Shown: positions 55,246 to 62,992 of the stretch, piece after piece
Numbering within the stretch: position 1 is the stretch's first letter
How the letters are laid out: each line of letters starts with the position of its first letter
NCBI RefSeq assembly: GCF_028737255.1
Contig: NZ_JAQZAN010000014.1
Span: 1-64,000 of the forward strand
Length of the DNA stretch: 64,000 nt
Source: Actinomycetospora straminea
GTDB lineage: Bacteria > Actinomycetota > Actinomycetes > Mycobacteriales > Pseudonocardiaceae
Direction: 5' to 3'
Position numbers and translations under genes: made by a program
The notes under the pieces: generated by a model
Databases searched by the model: none
The model's input: only the letters and a program-made list of their open reading frames with translations
What the model was told of the DNA's origin: nothing

Positions 55246-56316
55246 GTGCAGACCGACGGGCGCCGGGGCGGGCGGGTCACCCTCGCGACGGTGGCCGACG
55301 CGCTGGGCGTCTCGCGGGCGACGGTGTCCAACGCCTACAACCACCCCGAGCGGCTGAGTCCCCGCCTGCGCGATCGGGTCCTCGACACCGCCCGCGAGCT
55401 GGGCTACGCGGGACCGCACCCGCTGGCCGCGACGCTGTCGCGGGGGCGGGTCAACGCCCTGGGCCTCGTCTACGACGACCCGATGTCGTTCGCGTTCAGC
55501 GACCCCGCCGCGGTGCTCTTCCTGCAGGGGGTCAGCGAGGTCTGCGAGGACGAGGACCTCGCCCTCGTGCTCATCAGCGGCGGGCCCGCCGGGGCCGTCG
55601 CCCGCGTGGCGCTGGTCGACGCCGTCATCTGCTACTGCGACGTGCCGATCGAGGGCAAGCTCGCCGCGATCGTCGACCGCGGCCTGCCCTTCGTGGTCGT
55701 CGACGGGCCGCGGCTGCCGGGCGCCGGGCACGTCGGCATCGACGACCGCCGGGGCGCCGCGTCCGCCGCCCGCCACCTGCTCCACCTCGGCCACACCCAC
55801 CTCGGCGTCATCGCCATGCCGATCGTCGACGACGAGTGGGAGGGCACCGCCGACCTCGACCGCCAGGCCCGCGCCCACTACCGCGCCGCGCGCGAGCGTC
55901 TCGTCGGCTACCGCGAGGCCGCGGAGCAGGCCGGCCTGACCTGGGCCGACGTGCCCGTCGAGGAGCGCTCGCCGTACGGGCGCGACGCGGGCCGCCGGGC
56001 CGCCGCCGCGCTGCTCGCCCGCCGGCCGCGGCCGACGGCGCTGCTCGCGATGAGCGACGAGCTCGCCCTCGGGGCGATGGCCGCCGCGCAGGACGTGGGG
56101 CTGTCGGTGCCGGGCGACGTGTCGATCGTCGGGTTCGACGACGTCCCGGCCGCCGCCGACGCCCACCCCGCCCTGACGACGGTGCGCCAGCCGCACCGCG
56201 AGAAGGGCCGGCGCGCGGCGGCCCTGCTGCTGCGCCCGAGCACCGTCGACGACGAGCACCGCCTGCCCGTCGAGCTCATCGTGCGCGCCTCCACCGGCCC
56301 GCCGCCCCGGCACTGA
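55246..56316 (+). CDS. LacI-family transcriptional regulator
   Basis: A 356-residue LacI/GalR regulator: helix-turn-helix VTLATVADALGVSRATVSNAYNHPERLSPRLRDRVL, hinge helix HPLAATLSRGRVNALGL, then a periplasmic-binding-protein-like sensor (VVDGPRLPGAGHVGIDDRRGAASAARHLLHLGHTHLGVI and VSIVGFDDVPAAADAHPALTTVRQP). The effector is probably a sugar or small metabolite. GTG at 55246 is the natural start, but the same frame is continuous with the ferritin-like gene upstream. Two palindromes directly upstream are likely autoregulatory sites. Confidence 0.9.
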   Translation: MQTDGRRGGRVTLATVADALGVSRATVSNAYNHPERLSPRLRDRVLDTARELGYAGPHPLAATLSRGRVNALGLVYDDPMSFAFSDPAAVLFLQGVSEVCEDEDLALVLISGGPAGAVARVALVDAVICYCDVPIEGKLAAIVDRGLPFVVVDGPRLPGAGHVGIDDRRGAASAARHLLHLGHTHLGVIAMPIVDDEWEGTADLDRQARAHYRAARERLVGYREAAEQAGLTWADVPVEERSPYGRDAGRRAAAALLARRPRPTALLAMSDELALGAMAAAQDVGLSVPGDVSIVGFDDVPAAADAHPALTTVRQPHREKGRRAAALLLRPSTVDDEHRLPVELIVRASTGPPPRH

Positions 56317-56317
56317 A

Positions 56318-56383
56318 CAGGTCCGGCGCAGGTCCGGGGCAGGTCCGGGGCAGGTCCGGGGCAGGTCCGGAGCAGGTCCGGCC
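56318..56383. repeat. 11-bp tandem repeat, six copies
   Basis: The unit caggtccgggg (with minor variants at both ends) is repeated six times between the LacI stop and the mftD gene. An 11-bp unit equals one helical turn, which could align bound proteins on one face, or it may be neutral slippage. Confidence 0.85.
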
Positions 56384-56399
56384 CCCTCCGAACGGAGGG
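56384..56399. terminator. Short hairpin after the LacI gene
   Basis: CCCTCC-GAAC-GGAGGG follows the 11-bp repeats and probably ends the LacI transcript. Confidence 0.5.
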
Positions 56400-56484
56400 C
56401 CCCCGGACCGTCCGCGCAGACACCGTGCGCCGCGCCACGCGCCGGTACGGTGCTGTGGAGCGAGTCACGCGGAGAAGGGTCGTC

Positions 56485-57663
56485 ATGGCTGGTCAGTGGT
56501 TCGAGTCCGTGGCCGAGGCGCAGCGGCGCGCCCGCAAGAGCCTCCCGAAGTCGGTGTACGGCGCGCTGGTCGCCGGCAGCGAGGCCGGCGCGACGCTCGA
56601 GGACAACGTCAACGCCTTCCGCGAGCTGCAGTTCCTGCCGCACGTGTGCGACCTGCCGTTCGAGAAGGACCTGACGACCACCGTCATGGGCCAGGACATC
56701 TCGATGCCGGTGATCATCTCCCCCACCGGGGTGCAGGCGGTCAACCCGGAGGGCGAGGTCGCGGTCGCGCGCGCGGCGAAGAACGCGGGCACGGCCATGG
56801 GCCTGTCGTCGTTCGCCAGCCGCGCGATCGAGGACGTCGTCGAGGCCAACCCGACGACCTTCTTCCAGATGTACTGGGTGGGCGACCGCGACACCCTCGC
56901 CGCCCGCGCCGAGCGGGCGAAGAAGGCCGGCGCCAAGGGCCTCATCGTCACGCTCGACTGGTCGTTCTCCCACGGGCGCGACTGGGGCAGCCCGGCCATC
57001 CCGGAGAAGATGGACTGGAAGACGATCCTCAAGTACATCCCCGAGGGCGCGACACGGCCGAAGTGGGGCCTCGCGTTCCTGCGCTCGGGCAAGATCCCCG
57101 ACCTGACGGTCCCGAACATCCCCACCCAGGGCGAGCAGGCCCCGACGTTCTTCGGCGCCTACGGCCAGTGGATGTTCACCCCGCCGCCCACCTGGGCCGA
57201 CGTCGCGTGGCTGCGCGAGCAGTGGGGCTCGGACCTCCCGTTCTGCGTCAAGGGCATCACCCGCATCGACGACGCCAAGCGCGCGGTCGACGCCGGCGCC
57301 ACGGCGATCCAGGTGTCCAACCACGGCGGCAACAACCTCGACTCCACCCCGGCGCCGATCCGCGTGCTGCCCGGCATCGTCGACGCGGTCGGGCGCGACG
57401 TGGAGGTCATCCTCGACGGCGGCATCCGCCGCGGCAGCGACGTCGTCAAGGCCCTGGCGCTCGGCGCGCGCGCCGTCGCCATCGGCCGCGCGTACCTCTG
57501 GGGCCTCGCCGCGGCCGGCCAGCCGGGCGTGGAGAACGTCTTCGAGATCCTGCGCGGGGGCATCGGCTCGGGCCTCATGGGGCTCGGCAAGTCGTCGGTG
57601 CACGACCTCGTGCCCGAGGACCTCATCATCCCGCCGAACTTCACCCGCCAGGCCGTGCACTAG
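56485..57663 (+). CDS. mftD: MftD-type FMN-dependent alpha-hydroxy-acid dehydrogenase
   Basis: A 392-residue FMN enzyme of the lactate/glycolate oxidase fold. It matches the mycofactocin-system member (Rv0694) closely: GQWFESVAEAQRRARKSLPK, SPTGVQAVNPEGEVAVARAA, WSFSHGRDWGSP, VSNHGGNNLDSTPAPIRVLP and LDGGIRRGSDVVKALALGARAVAIGRAYLWG. MftD oxidatively deaminates the peptide intermediate to pre-mycofactocin. No other mft gene is in the window, so it may be an isolated copy or a paralogue with another substrate. ATG 56485 follows GGAGAAGG. Confidence 0.85.
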   Translation: MAGQWFESVAEAQRRARKSLPKSVYGALVAGSEAGATLEDNVNAFRELQFLPHVCDLPFEKDLTTTVMGQDISMPVIISPTGVQAVNPEGEVAVARAAKNAGTAMGLSSFASRAIEDVVEANPTTFFQMYWVGDRDTLAARAERAKKAGAKGLIVTLDWSFSHGRDWGSPAIPEKMDWKTILKYIPEGATRPKWGLAFLRSGKIPDLTVPNIPTQGEQAPTFFGAYGQWMFTPPPTWADVAWLREQWGSDLPFCVKGITRIDDAKRAVDAGATAIQVSNHGGNNLDSTPAPIRVLPGIVDAVGRDVEVILDGGIRRGSDVVKALALGARAVAIGRAYLWGLAAAGQPGVENVFEILRGGIGSGLMGLGKSSVHDLVPEDLIIPPNFTRQAVH

Positions 57664-57674
57664 CGGCCCCGGCA

Positions 57675-57718
57675 GACGACGAGGGCCCCTCCCGATCACG
57701 GGAGGGGCCCTTCGTCGT
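57675..57718. terminator. Strong terminator between mftD and tRNA-Ser
   Basis: GACGACGAGGGCCCCTCCCG (57675-57694) pairs with the facing copy at 57699-57718 through 19 to 20 bp with one bulged A and an ATCA loop. It can terminate the flavoenzyme gene and the converging tRNA transcript. Confidence 0.85.
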
Positions 57719-57732
57719 CCTGCTGCACAGCG

Positions 57733-57818
57733 CGGTAGCGGTGGGATTCGAACCCACGGTGGGCAGAACCCACACGCGCTTTCGAGGCGCGCTCCTTTGG
57801 CCGCTCGGACACGCTACC
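57733..57818 (-). tRNA. tRNA-Ser (CGA)
   Basis: Minus-strand class II tRNA: acceptor GGTAGCG/CGCTACC, anticodon stem CGCGC/GCGCG around CTCGAAA (anticodon CGA, reads UCG), long variable arm, T-arm GTGGG-TTCGAAT-CCCAC. Discriminator G at 57733. No encoded CCA. Confidence 0.94.
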
Positions 57819-57828
57819 GCCGACAAGG

Positions 57829-58275
57829 CTACGGGACCGCTCCTCCGCGCTGACGACCGGGCCAGAAGCCGACCATCAGTGCCGCGCACTCGGCCTCCCG
57901 CACGCCGGCGACGACCTCGGGCCGGTGGTTGAGCCGCCGGTCGCGCACGACGTCCCACAGCGACCCGACGGCCCCGGTCCGCGGCTCCCAGGCCCCGAAC
58001 ACGATCCGGTCGACCCGCGCGAGGACGGCCGCGCCGGCGCACATCGTGCAGGGCTCCAGGGTCACCACGAGTGTGCAGCCGCTCAGCCGCCACCCGTCGC
58101 CGTGGTGCGTGGCCGCCTCCCGCAGGGCGAGGATCTCGGCGTGCGCGGTCGGGTCGCCGAGGGCCTCGCGGGCGTTGGCGGCGGCGGCGAGCTCGCGGCC
58201 GTCGGCGTCGACGACCACGGCCCCGACGGGCACGTCGTCACCCGAGGACCGGGCCACCTCGAGGGCCCGGTCCAT
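57829..58275 (-). CDS. tadA: tRNA adenosine(34) deaminase TadA
   Basis: A 148-residue zinc deaminase that converts A34 of tRNA-Arg(ACG) to inosine. Zinc and catalytic motifs are HAEILAL and PCTMCAGA. VPVGAVVVD and DRIVFGAWEPRTGAVGS are typical of TadA rather than of free cytidine deaminases. It is 7 bp downstream of its actinobacterial partner gene. Confidence 0.94.
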   Translation of the reverse strand: MDRALEVARSSGDDVPVGAVVVDADGRELAAAANAREALGDPTAHAEILALREAATHHGDGWRLSGCTLVVTLEPCTMCAGAAVLARVDRIVFGAWEPRTGAVGSLWDVVRDRRLNHRPEVVAGVREAECAALMVGFWPGRQRGGAVP

Positions 58276-58282
58276 CCACGCC

Positions 58283-58822
58283 TCAGGTCCCAGCGGTCTC
58301 CACGACCTTGGCCAGCTCGTCGGCGAAGCCGCACCGGCGGGCGATCGCCGTCAGCTGCTCGTCCGGGTAGAGGTCGATCTCCTCGACCAGCACCGCGAGC
58401 TCGTCCGCGGGCACGCCGAGGTCGGCGAGCATGCCGAGGTCGCCCTCGGGCCACGGGTCGTCGTCGGCCTCGTCCTCGTCGGGCACCTCGAGGCGCAGGA
58501 GGTCGAGCACGTCGGCGGCGACGTCGTAGTCGAGCGCCGCGACGGCGTCGGAGAGCAGCAGCGCCACCCCGCCCGGCGTCGGGCGCACGAGGACGAAGAA
58601 CTCGTCGTCGACGTCGAGCAGGCCGAGCACCGCGCCGGTCGACCGCAGGCCGCGCAGGGCGCTGATGGCCGCGTCGAGGTCGGCCAGGCTGTCGCGGTCC
58701 ATCGCGACGGCGCGCCAGCGGCCCTCCTCGCGCGTCACCGCCACGGCCCACCCGTCGAGGGGCGCGACGGTGCCGGCGCCCCCGCGTGTCGCGGCGGAGC
58801 CTCCGGGGCCCTGACCTGCCAT
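58283..58822 (-). CDS. tRNA adenosine deaminase-associated protein
   Basis: A 179-residue member of the actinobacterial family found next to tadA. Visible are WAVAVTREEGRWRAVAMD, LRSTGAVLGLLDVDDEFFVLVRP and the C-terminal YPDEQLTAIARRCGFADELAKVVE. It is acidic in the middle (DEDEADDDPWPEGDLG). Its function has not been established; conserved adjacency suggests a role with TadA. ATG at 58822; the open frame extends upstream by 69 unsupported codons. Confidence 0.9.
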   Translation of the reverse strand: MAGQGPGGSAATRGGAGTVAPLDGWAVAVTREEGRWRAVAMDRDSLADLDAAISALRGLRSTGAVLGLLDVDDEFFVLVRPTPGGVALLLSDAVAALDYDVAADVLDLLRLEVPDEDEADDDPWPEGDLGMLADLGVPADELAVLVEEIDLYPDEQLTAIARRCGFADELAKVVETAGT

Positions 58823-58986
58823 GCCACTACGGTAGGTGCGGGTGTGCCTGCGTGGAAGTCCAGCGAGGTCACGGGCGCCGGGCGGTCGTCGGCGCACTGC
58901 CTCCGGGCATCCGGGGGGTCGCCGGCGGGTGAACGGGCGGTGCGCGCACGCCGCGAGCACACGACGGGGGTGCCAGGATCGGACGG

Positions 58987-60240
58987 GTGACGGCTCCGGA
59001 GCGGCGAGCGGGCGGTCGCCGGGCGGCACACCGCGCCCCCGAGCGGGCGCTCCTCGCCGAGGCCCGCGCGCTGCAGCCCCGCACCCTCGCCCTGCGCCGG
59101 GTCCTGCACCGCCACCCCGAGGTCGGGCTGACGCTGCCCGTCACCCAGGCGGCGGTGCTCTCCGCGCTGCGCGAGCTGCCCCTGGAGATCGACACCGGCC
59201 GCGACTGCACCTCCGTCACGGCCGTCCTGCGGGGCGCCCGCCCCGGTCCGACGGTGCTCGTGCGCGCCGACATGGACGCGCTGCCGATGACCGAGGACTC
59301 CGGCGTGCCGTTCGCCTCGGAGACCGACGGCGCCATGCACGCCTGCGGGCACGACCTGCACACCGCGATGCTCGCCTCCGCCGCCCGGCTGCTCTGCGGG
59401 CGGCGCGAGCGGCTGGCCGGCACCGCGGTGTTCATGTTCCAGCCGGGCGAGGAGAGCGCCCACGGCGCGCGCACGATGATCGACGAGGGCCTGCTCTCGG
59501 CGGACGGGCCGGGCGGCGTCCCGGAGTCGGCGATGGCCCTGCACGTCACCTCGCGCCTCGCGGCCGGCACGCTGCAGACCCGCCCCGACTCGATCATGGC
59601 GTCGTCCGACGACCTGCACGTGCGCGTCACCGGCCGCGGCGGCCACGCCTCGGCGCCACAGGACGCGCTCGACCCGGTGCCCGCCGCCGCCGCGATGGTC
59701 GGCGCGCTGCACACCATGATCACGCGGCGGGTCAGCGCCTTCGACCCCGCGGTGCTCACCGTCGCCCACATCAGCGCCGGCACCACGACCAACGTCATCC
59801 CGGAGACCGCCGTGCTCGAGGGCACGGTGCGCACCCTCTCCGAGGAGACCCGCGCCCGGGTGCTCGACGAGATCCGGCAGGTCTGCACGGGCGTCGCCGC
59901 GGCCTACGGGTGCGAGTGCGACGTGCACATCGAGGTCGGCTACCCCGTCACCGTCAACGACCCGGACGTCGCCGAGCGCGTCGCCGACGTCGGGCGCTCG
60001 GTGCTCGGGTCGCGCTTCGTCGAGCCGATGCCCGACCCGATCATGGGCTCGGAGGACTTCTCCTACGTGCTCGGCCGCGTGCCCGGCGCGCTCGCGTTCC
60101 TCGGCGCCTGCCCGACCGACGTCGACCCGGCCGAGGCGCCGCCCAACCACTCCAACCGTGTCGTGTTCGACGAGGACGCCATGGTCGCCGGGGTCGCCCT
60201 GTACTCGGGGTACGTCCTGGACGCCCTGCGAGCCCGCTGA
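58987..60240 (+). CDS. M20-family amidohydrolase/deacylase
   Basis: A 417-residue zinc amidohydrolase of the IAA-amino-acid hydrolase type. Metal and catalytic motifs: VRADMDALPM, HACGHDLHTAML, FQPGEES, and GSEDFSY near the C-terminus; GRGGHASAPQDALDPV is the dimerisation-domain signature. It removes an acyl group from an N-acylated amino acid or similar small amide in the cytoplasm. GTG start at 58987, divergent from the tadA pair. Confidence 0.9.
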   Translation: MTAPERRAGGRRAAHRAPERALLAEARALQPRTLALRRVLHRHPEVGLTLPVTQAAVLSALRELPLEIDTGRDCTSVTAVLRGARPGPTVLVRADMDALPMTEDSGVPFASETDGAMHACGHDLHTAMLASAARLLCGRRERLAGTAVFMFQPGEESAHGARTMIDEGLLSADGPGGVPESAMALHVTSRLAAGTLQTRPDSIMASSDDLHVRVTGRGGHASAPQDALDPVPAAAAMVGALHTMITRRVSAFDPAVLTVAHISAGTTTNVIPETAVLEGTVRTLSEETRARVLDEIRQVCTGVAAAYGCECDVHIEVGYPVTVNDPDVAERVADVGRSVLGSRFVEPMPDPIMGSEDFSYVLGRVPGALAFLGACPTDVDPAEAPPNHSNRVVFDEDAMVAGVALYSGYVLDALRAR

Positions 60241-60306
60241 CCTGCGTCCAGCGACCCGTTCGGGCGCACCGCCCTCACTCTCCCGGGTCGCCCTACCCTC
60301 GCTCGC

Positions 60307-61377
60307 GTGGATGCCGACACGGAGACCGTGGAGTCCGCCGGGGTGGACGGGCTGGCCTCGGCCGGGGCCACCCTGGCCGCCGCCCAGCAGCGTCCGGTGT
60401 GCGTCATCGGGCTCGGCCTGATCGGGGGGTCGCTGCTGCGCGCCGCCACCGACGCCGGGCGGCGCACCTGGGGCGCCTCCGCCTCGACGACCACCGCGGA
60501 GAAGGCCGCCGCCGACGGCTACGACATCGCCGCCTCGGTCGACGAGGCGCTGGCCCGCGCCGCCGTCGAGGACGCCCTGGTCGTGCTCGCGGTGCCGCTC
60601 ACGGCGCTCGACGACGTGCTCGCGACCGTCGCCCGCGAGGCGCCGGAGTGCCGGCTGACCGACGTCACCAGCGTCAAGGTGCCCGTCGCCGAGGCCGTCG
60701 CCCGCCGCGCGCCCGCGACCCGCTTCGTCGGGGGCCACCCGATGACCGGCACCGAGTTCTCCGGCTGGGACGCCGGCTCGCTGCAGCTGTTCCACGAGAA
60801 GGTCTGGGTCGTCGCGACCGAGGACGACGCCGACCTCGAGGTGTGGGTCGACGTCGCCGCGCTCGCGCTGGCGTGCGGAGCCGTCGTCGTGCCCGCGGCC
60901 GCCGACGAGCACGACCTCGCCGTCGCCCGCATCTCCCACCTCCCGCACCTGTTCGCCGCCGTGCTCGCCGCGGTCGGCGCCGACGGCGGCGAGCTCGCCC
61001 TGGCCCTGGCCGCCGGCTCGTTCACCGACGGCACCCGGGTCGCGGCCACCCGCCCCGAGCTCACCGCGGCGATGACCGAGGGCAACCGCTCGGCCCTGCT
61101 CTCGTCGCTGGACGACGCGCTGGGACGGCTCGGGGCGGCGCGGGGCTCGCTGGCCTCCACCGGGGGGCTGCTGGCGACCCTCACGGCGGGCCACGACGGG
61201 CGGACCGCGCTCGACGGCGCGCGCAGCGCCCGCCGCGAGGTCCGCATCGACCTCGAGGGCACGCCGGCGGAGTTCCTCGAGGACATGCGCGAGCTCGGCC
61301 GCACCGGCGGGCGCGTCATCGGCTGGACCTCCGAGGCCCTCGACGCCGCCGACGAGGCGATGGGGATCGAGGCGTAG
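60307..61377 (+). CDS. tyrA: Prephenate dehydrogenase
   Basis: A 356-residue TyrA that oxidises prephenate to 4-hydroxyphenylpyruvate for tyrosine synthesis. NAD-binding VCVIGLGLIGGSLLRA, VVLAVPL, LTDVTSVK, VGGHPMTGTEFSGW and the HDLAVARISHLPH catalytic helix are present. GTG start at 60307. It lies two genes from tadA, as in mycobacteria. No ACT or chorismate mutase domain is visible. Confidence 0.92.
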   Translation: MDADTETVESAGVDGLASAGATLAAAQQRPVCVIGLGLIGGSLLRAATDAGRRTWGASASTTTAEKAAADGYDIAASVDEALARAAVEDALVVLAVPLTALDDVLATVAREAPECRLTDVTSVKVPVAEAVARRAPATRFVGGHPMTGTEFSGWDAGSLQLFHEKVWVVATEDDADLEVWVDVAALALACGAVVVPAAADEHDLAVARISHLPHLFAAVLAAVGADGGELALALAAGSFTDGTRVAATRPELTAAMTEGNRSALLSSLDDALGRLGAARGSLASTGGLLATLTAGHDGRTALDGARSARREVRIDLEGTPAEFLEDMRELGRTGGRVIGWTSEALDAADEAMGIEA

Positions 61378-61395
61378 CTCCCCCTCCTGATGGGA

Positions 61396-61647
61396 CCTGT
61401 CGGTCCTGGTTCTGCCAGGCTCGGCTGCGGTAGCGGCCGGCGGGTCAGCACTCACCTCTCCAGGGCGATAGTCAGCTCTAGCCTCAGATCGTGCGCCCGC
61501 CGGTCGTGAGCAGACGTGGATCGCTGATGGGATGACGTGCCCCGCCGCTGGCTTCGGTGTGCGGTGAGCACTTGACCATCAGGTCGCGGCTGGTCTGCTC
61601 CGCGCTGCCGAACGAGAAGGTCGTGAGCGCGATCAGGAGGCCGACGC
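61396..61647 (+). other. Non-coding left end of the IS110 element, possible bridge RNA
   Basis: This 252-bp stretch has no convincing ORF. IS110-group elements are now known to express a structured bridge RNA from this position that guides recombination by base-pairing. It contains ATGGGATG at 61527-61534, which repeats the first eight bases of the proposed right-end site at 62916, as a donor guide would. Folding has not been computed. Confidence 0.4.
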
Positions 61648-62904
61648 GTGGTGCTGTTCGTGGGCGATGACTGGGCCGAAGACCACCACGACGTGGAGGT
61701 CCTCGACGACACCGGTCGCCGGTTGGCGAAGGCCCGGCTGCCCGAGGGCATGACGGGCATGTCGCGGCTGCACGAGCTGCTCGCCGAGCACCTCGGCGAG
61801 GACGCGATCGATGCTGAGACCGGAACCCTGGCCGAGGGGGAGGTGATCGTCGGGATCGAGACCGACCGCGGCCCGTGGGTGGCCGCGCTGATCGCGGCCG
61901 GCTACCAGGCGTTCGCGATCAACCCGCTCTCGGCGGCACGCTATCAGGAGCGGCACTCGACCTCCGGGGCGAAGTCCGACCCTGGCGATGCCCACGTGCT
62001 GGCCGAGATCGTGCGCCTGGACCGGGCCCACCACCGCCCGATCGCCGGCGACAGCGACGCCGTGGACGCTCTGAAGCTGGTCGCGCGCAGCCACCAGTCG
62101 CTGATCTGGGAACGCACCCGGCACCTGCAGCGGTTGCGCCAAGCGCTGCGGGAACACTTCCCCGCCGCGCTCGTCGCGCTGGCCGCGGGAGGCCTCGAGC
62201 TCGCCGACCCCGACGCGTTGGAGCTGCTCGAACGCGCCGGCGACCCGGACCGCGCCGCGCGGCTGTCCCGAGCGAAGATCGCCGCCATTCTCAAGCGGGC
62301 CCGCCGCCGCGAGGTCGAGGTCAAGACCGAGGCCATCCAGGCCACACTGCGGGCCCCAGCGCTGCGCCAGCCCGCGGCGATCGAGGCGGCCTACGCCACC
62401 ATCGCCGCCTCCCAGATTCGGCTCATCGTCGGGCTCAACGCCCAGATCCCGGCGCTGCAGGAGGTGGTGGCGCAGGGTTTTGGCCAGCACCCGGACGCTG
62501 AGATCTACCTCAGTCAGCCGGGTCTCGGGACCGTGCTGGGCGCCCGGGTGCTAGCCGAGTTCGGCGACGACCCGCACCGCTACCAAGATCACAAAGCCCG
62601 CCGGAACTACGCCGGCACCTCCCCGATCACCCGCGCCTCGGGCCGCAGAACCGTCGTCCTGGCCCGTTACGCCCGCAACCGCCGCCTCGGCGACGCGGTC
62701 CACCAGTGGGCGTTCTGCGCCCTGGGCGCTTCACCCGGCGCCCGGGCCTACTACGACCAGCTCCGCGCCCGCGGCGCGAACCACCACGCCGCCCTGCGCC
62801 AACTCGGCAACCGCCTCGTGGGCATCCTGCACGGCTGCCTCAAGACCCACACCCGCTACGACGAGACCAACGCCTGGGCCCACCGGCAGGCCGCCGCCGC
62901 TTGA
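61648..62904 (+). CDS. IS110-family transposase
   Basis: A 418-residue IS110 recombinase. The N-terminal RuvC-like DEDD domain shows FVGDDWAEDHHDVEV, VGIETDRGPW and KSDPGDAHVLAEIVRLD. The C-terminal transposase_20 domain shows YLSQPGLGTVLGARVLAEFGD, YAGTSPITRASGRRTVV and the conserved Ser/Gly turn followed by NRRLGDAVHQWAF. The gene is intact. GTG start at 61648 with AGGAGG upstream. Codon use has slightly lower third-position GC than its neighbours, consistent with acquisition. Confidence 0.94.
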   Translation: MVLFVGDDWAEDHHDVEVLDDTGRRLAKARLPEGMTGMSRLHELLAEHLGEDAIDAETGTLAEGEVIVGIETDRGPWVAALIAAGYQAFAINPLSAARYQERHSTSGAKSDPGDAHVLAEIVRLDRAHHRPIAGDSDAVDALKLVARSHQSLIWERTRHLQRLRQALREHFPAALVALAAGGLELADPDALELLERAGDPDRAARLSRAKIAAILKRARRREVEVKTEAIQATLRAPALRQPAAIEAAYATIAASQIRLIVGLNAQIPALQEVVAQGFGQHPDAEIYLSQPGLGTVLGARVLAEFGDDPHRYQDHKARRNYAGTSPITRASGRRTVVLARYARNRRLGDAVHQWAFCALGASPGARAYYDQLRARGANHHAALRQLGNRLVGILHGCLKTHTRYDETNAWAHRQAAAA

Positions 62905-62976
62905 CCTCCCAACCCATGGGATGTCTGAGGTCGTCTCAGCGAAATGGGCCCGCGCTGTCGGGGTCGGCGGCTAGAC

Positions 62977-62992
62977 TCGAACACGTGTTCGA
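62977..62992. promoter_or_regulatory. LexA SOS box over the start of the DUF222 gene
   Basis: TCGAACACGTGTTCGA is a perfect 16-bp palindrome that matches the mycobacterial SOS box TCGAAC-N4-GTTCGA exactly. It overlaps the GTG start codon at 62985, so LexA binding would block transcription. Genes of the 13E12/DUF222 family in mycobacteria are known LexA targets. Confidence 0.85.

Larger units (their letters stand above)
61390..62921 (+). mobile_element. IS110-family insertion sequence (ends tentative)
   Basis: The transposase gene is preceded by about 250 bp of non-coding sequence and followed by a short tail, the layout of the IS110 group. No terminal inverted repeats are visible, as expected. 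ATGGGA occurs at 61390 and 62916 and would give an element of about 1.53 kb, the right size, so these are proposed as the ends. It separates tyrA from the DUF222 gene. Confidence 0.6.

Noticed and set aside
56318-56383. Tandem repeats considered as a CRISPR array
   Set aside because: The 11-bp units are contiguous without spacers and there are no cas genes.
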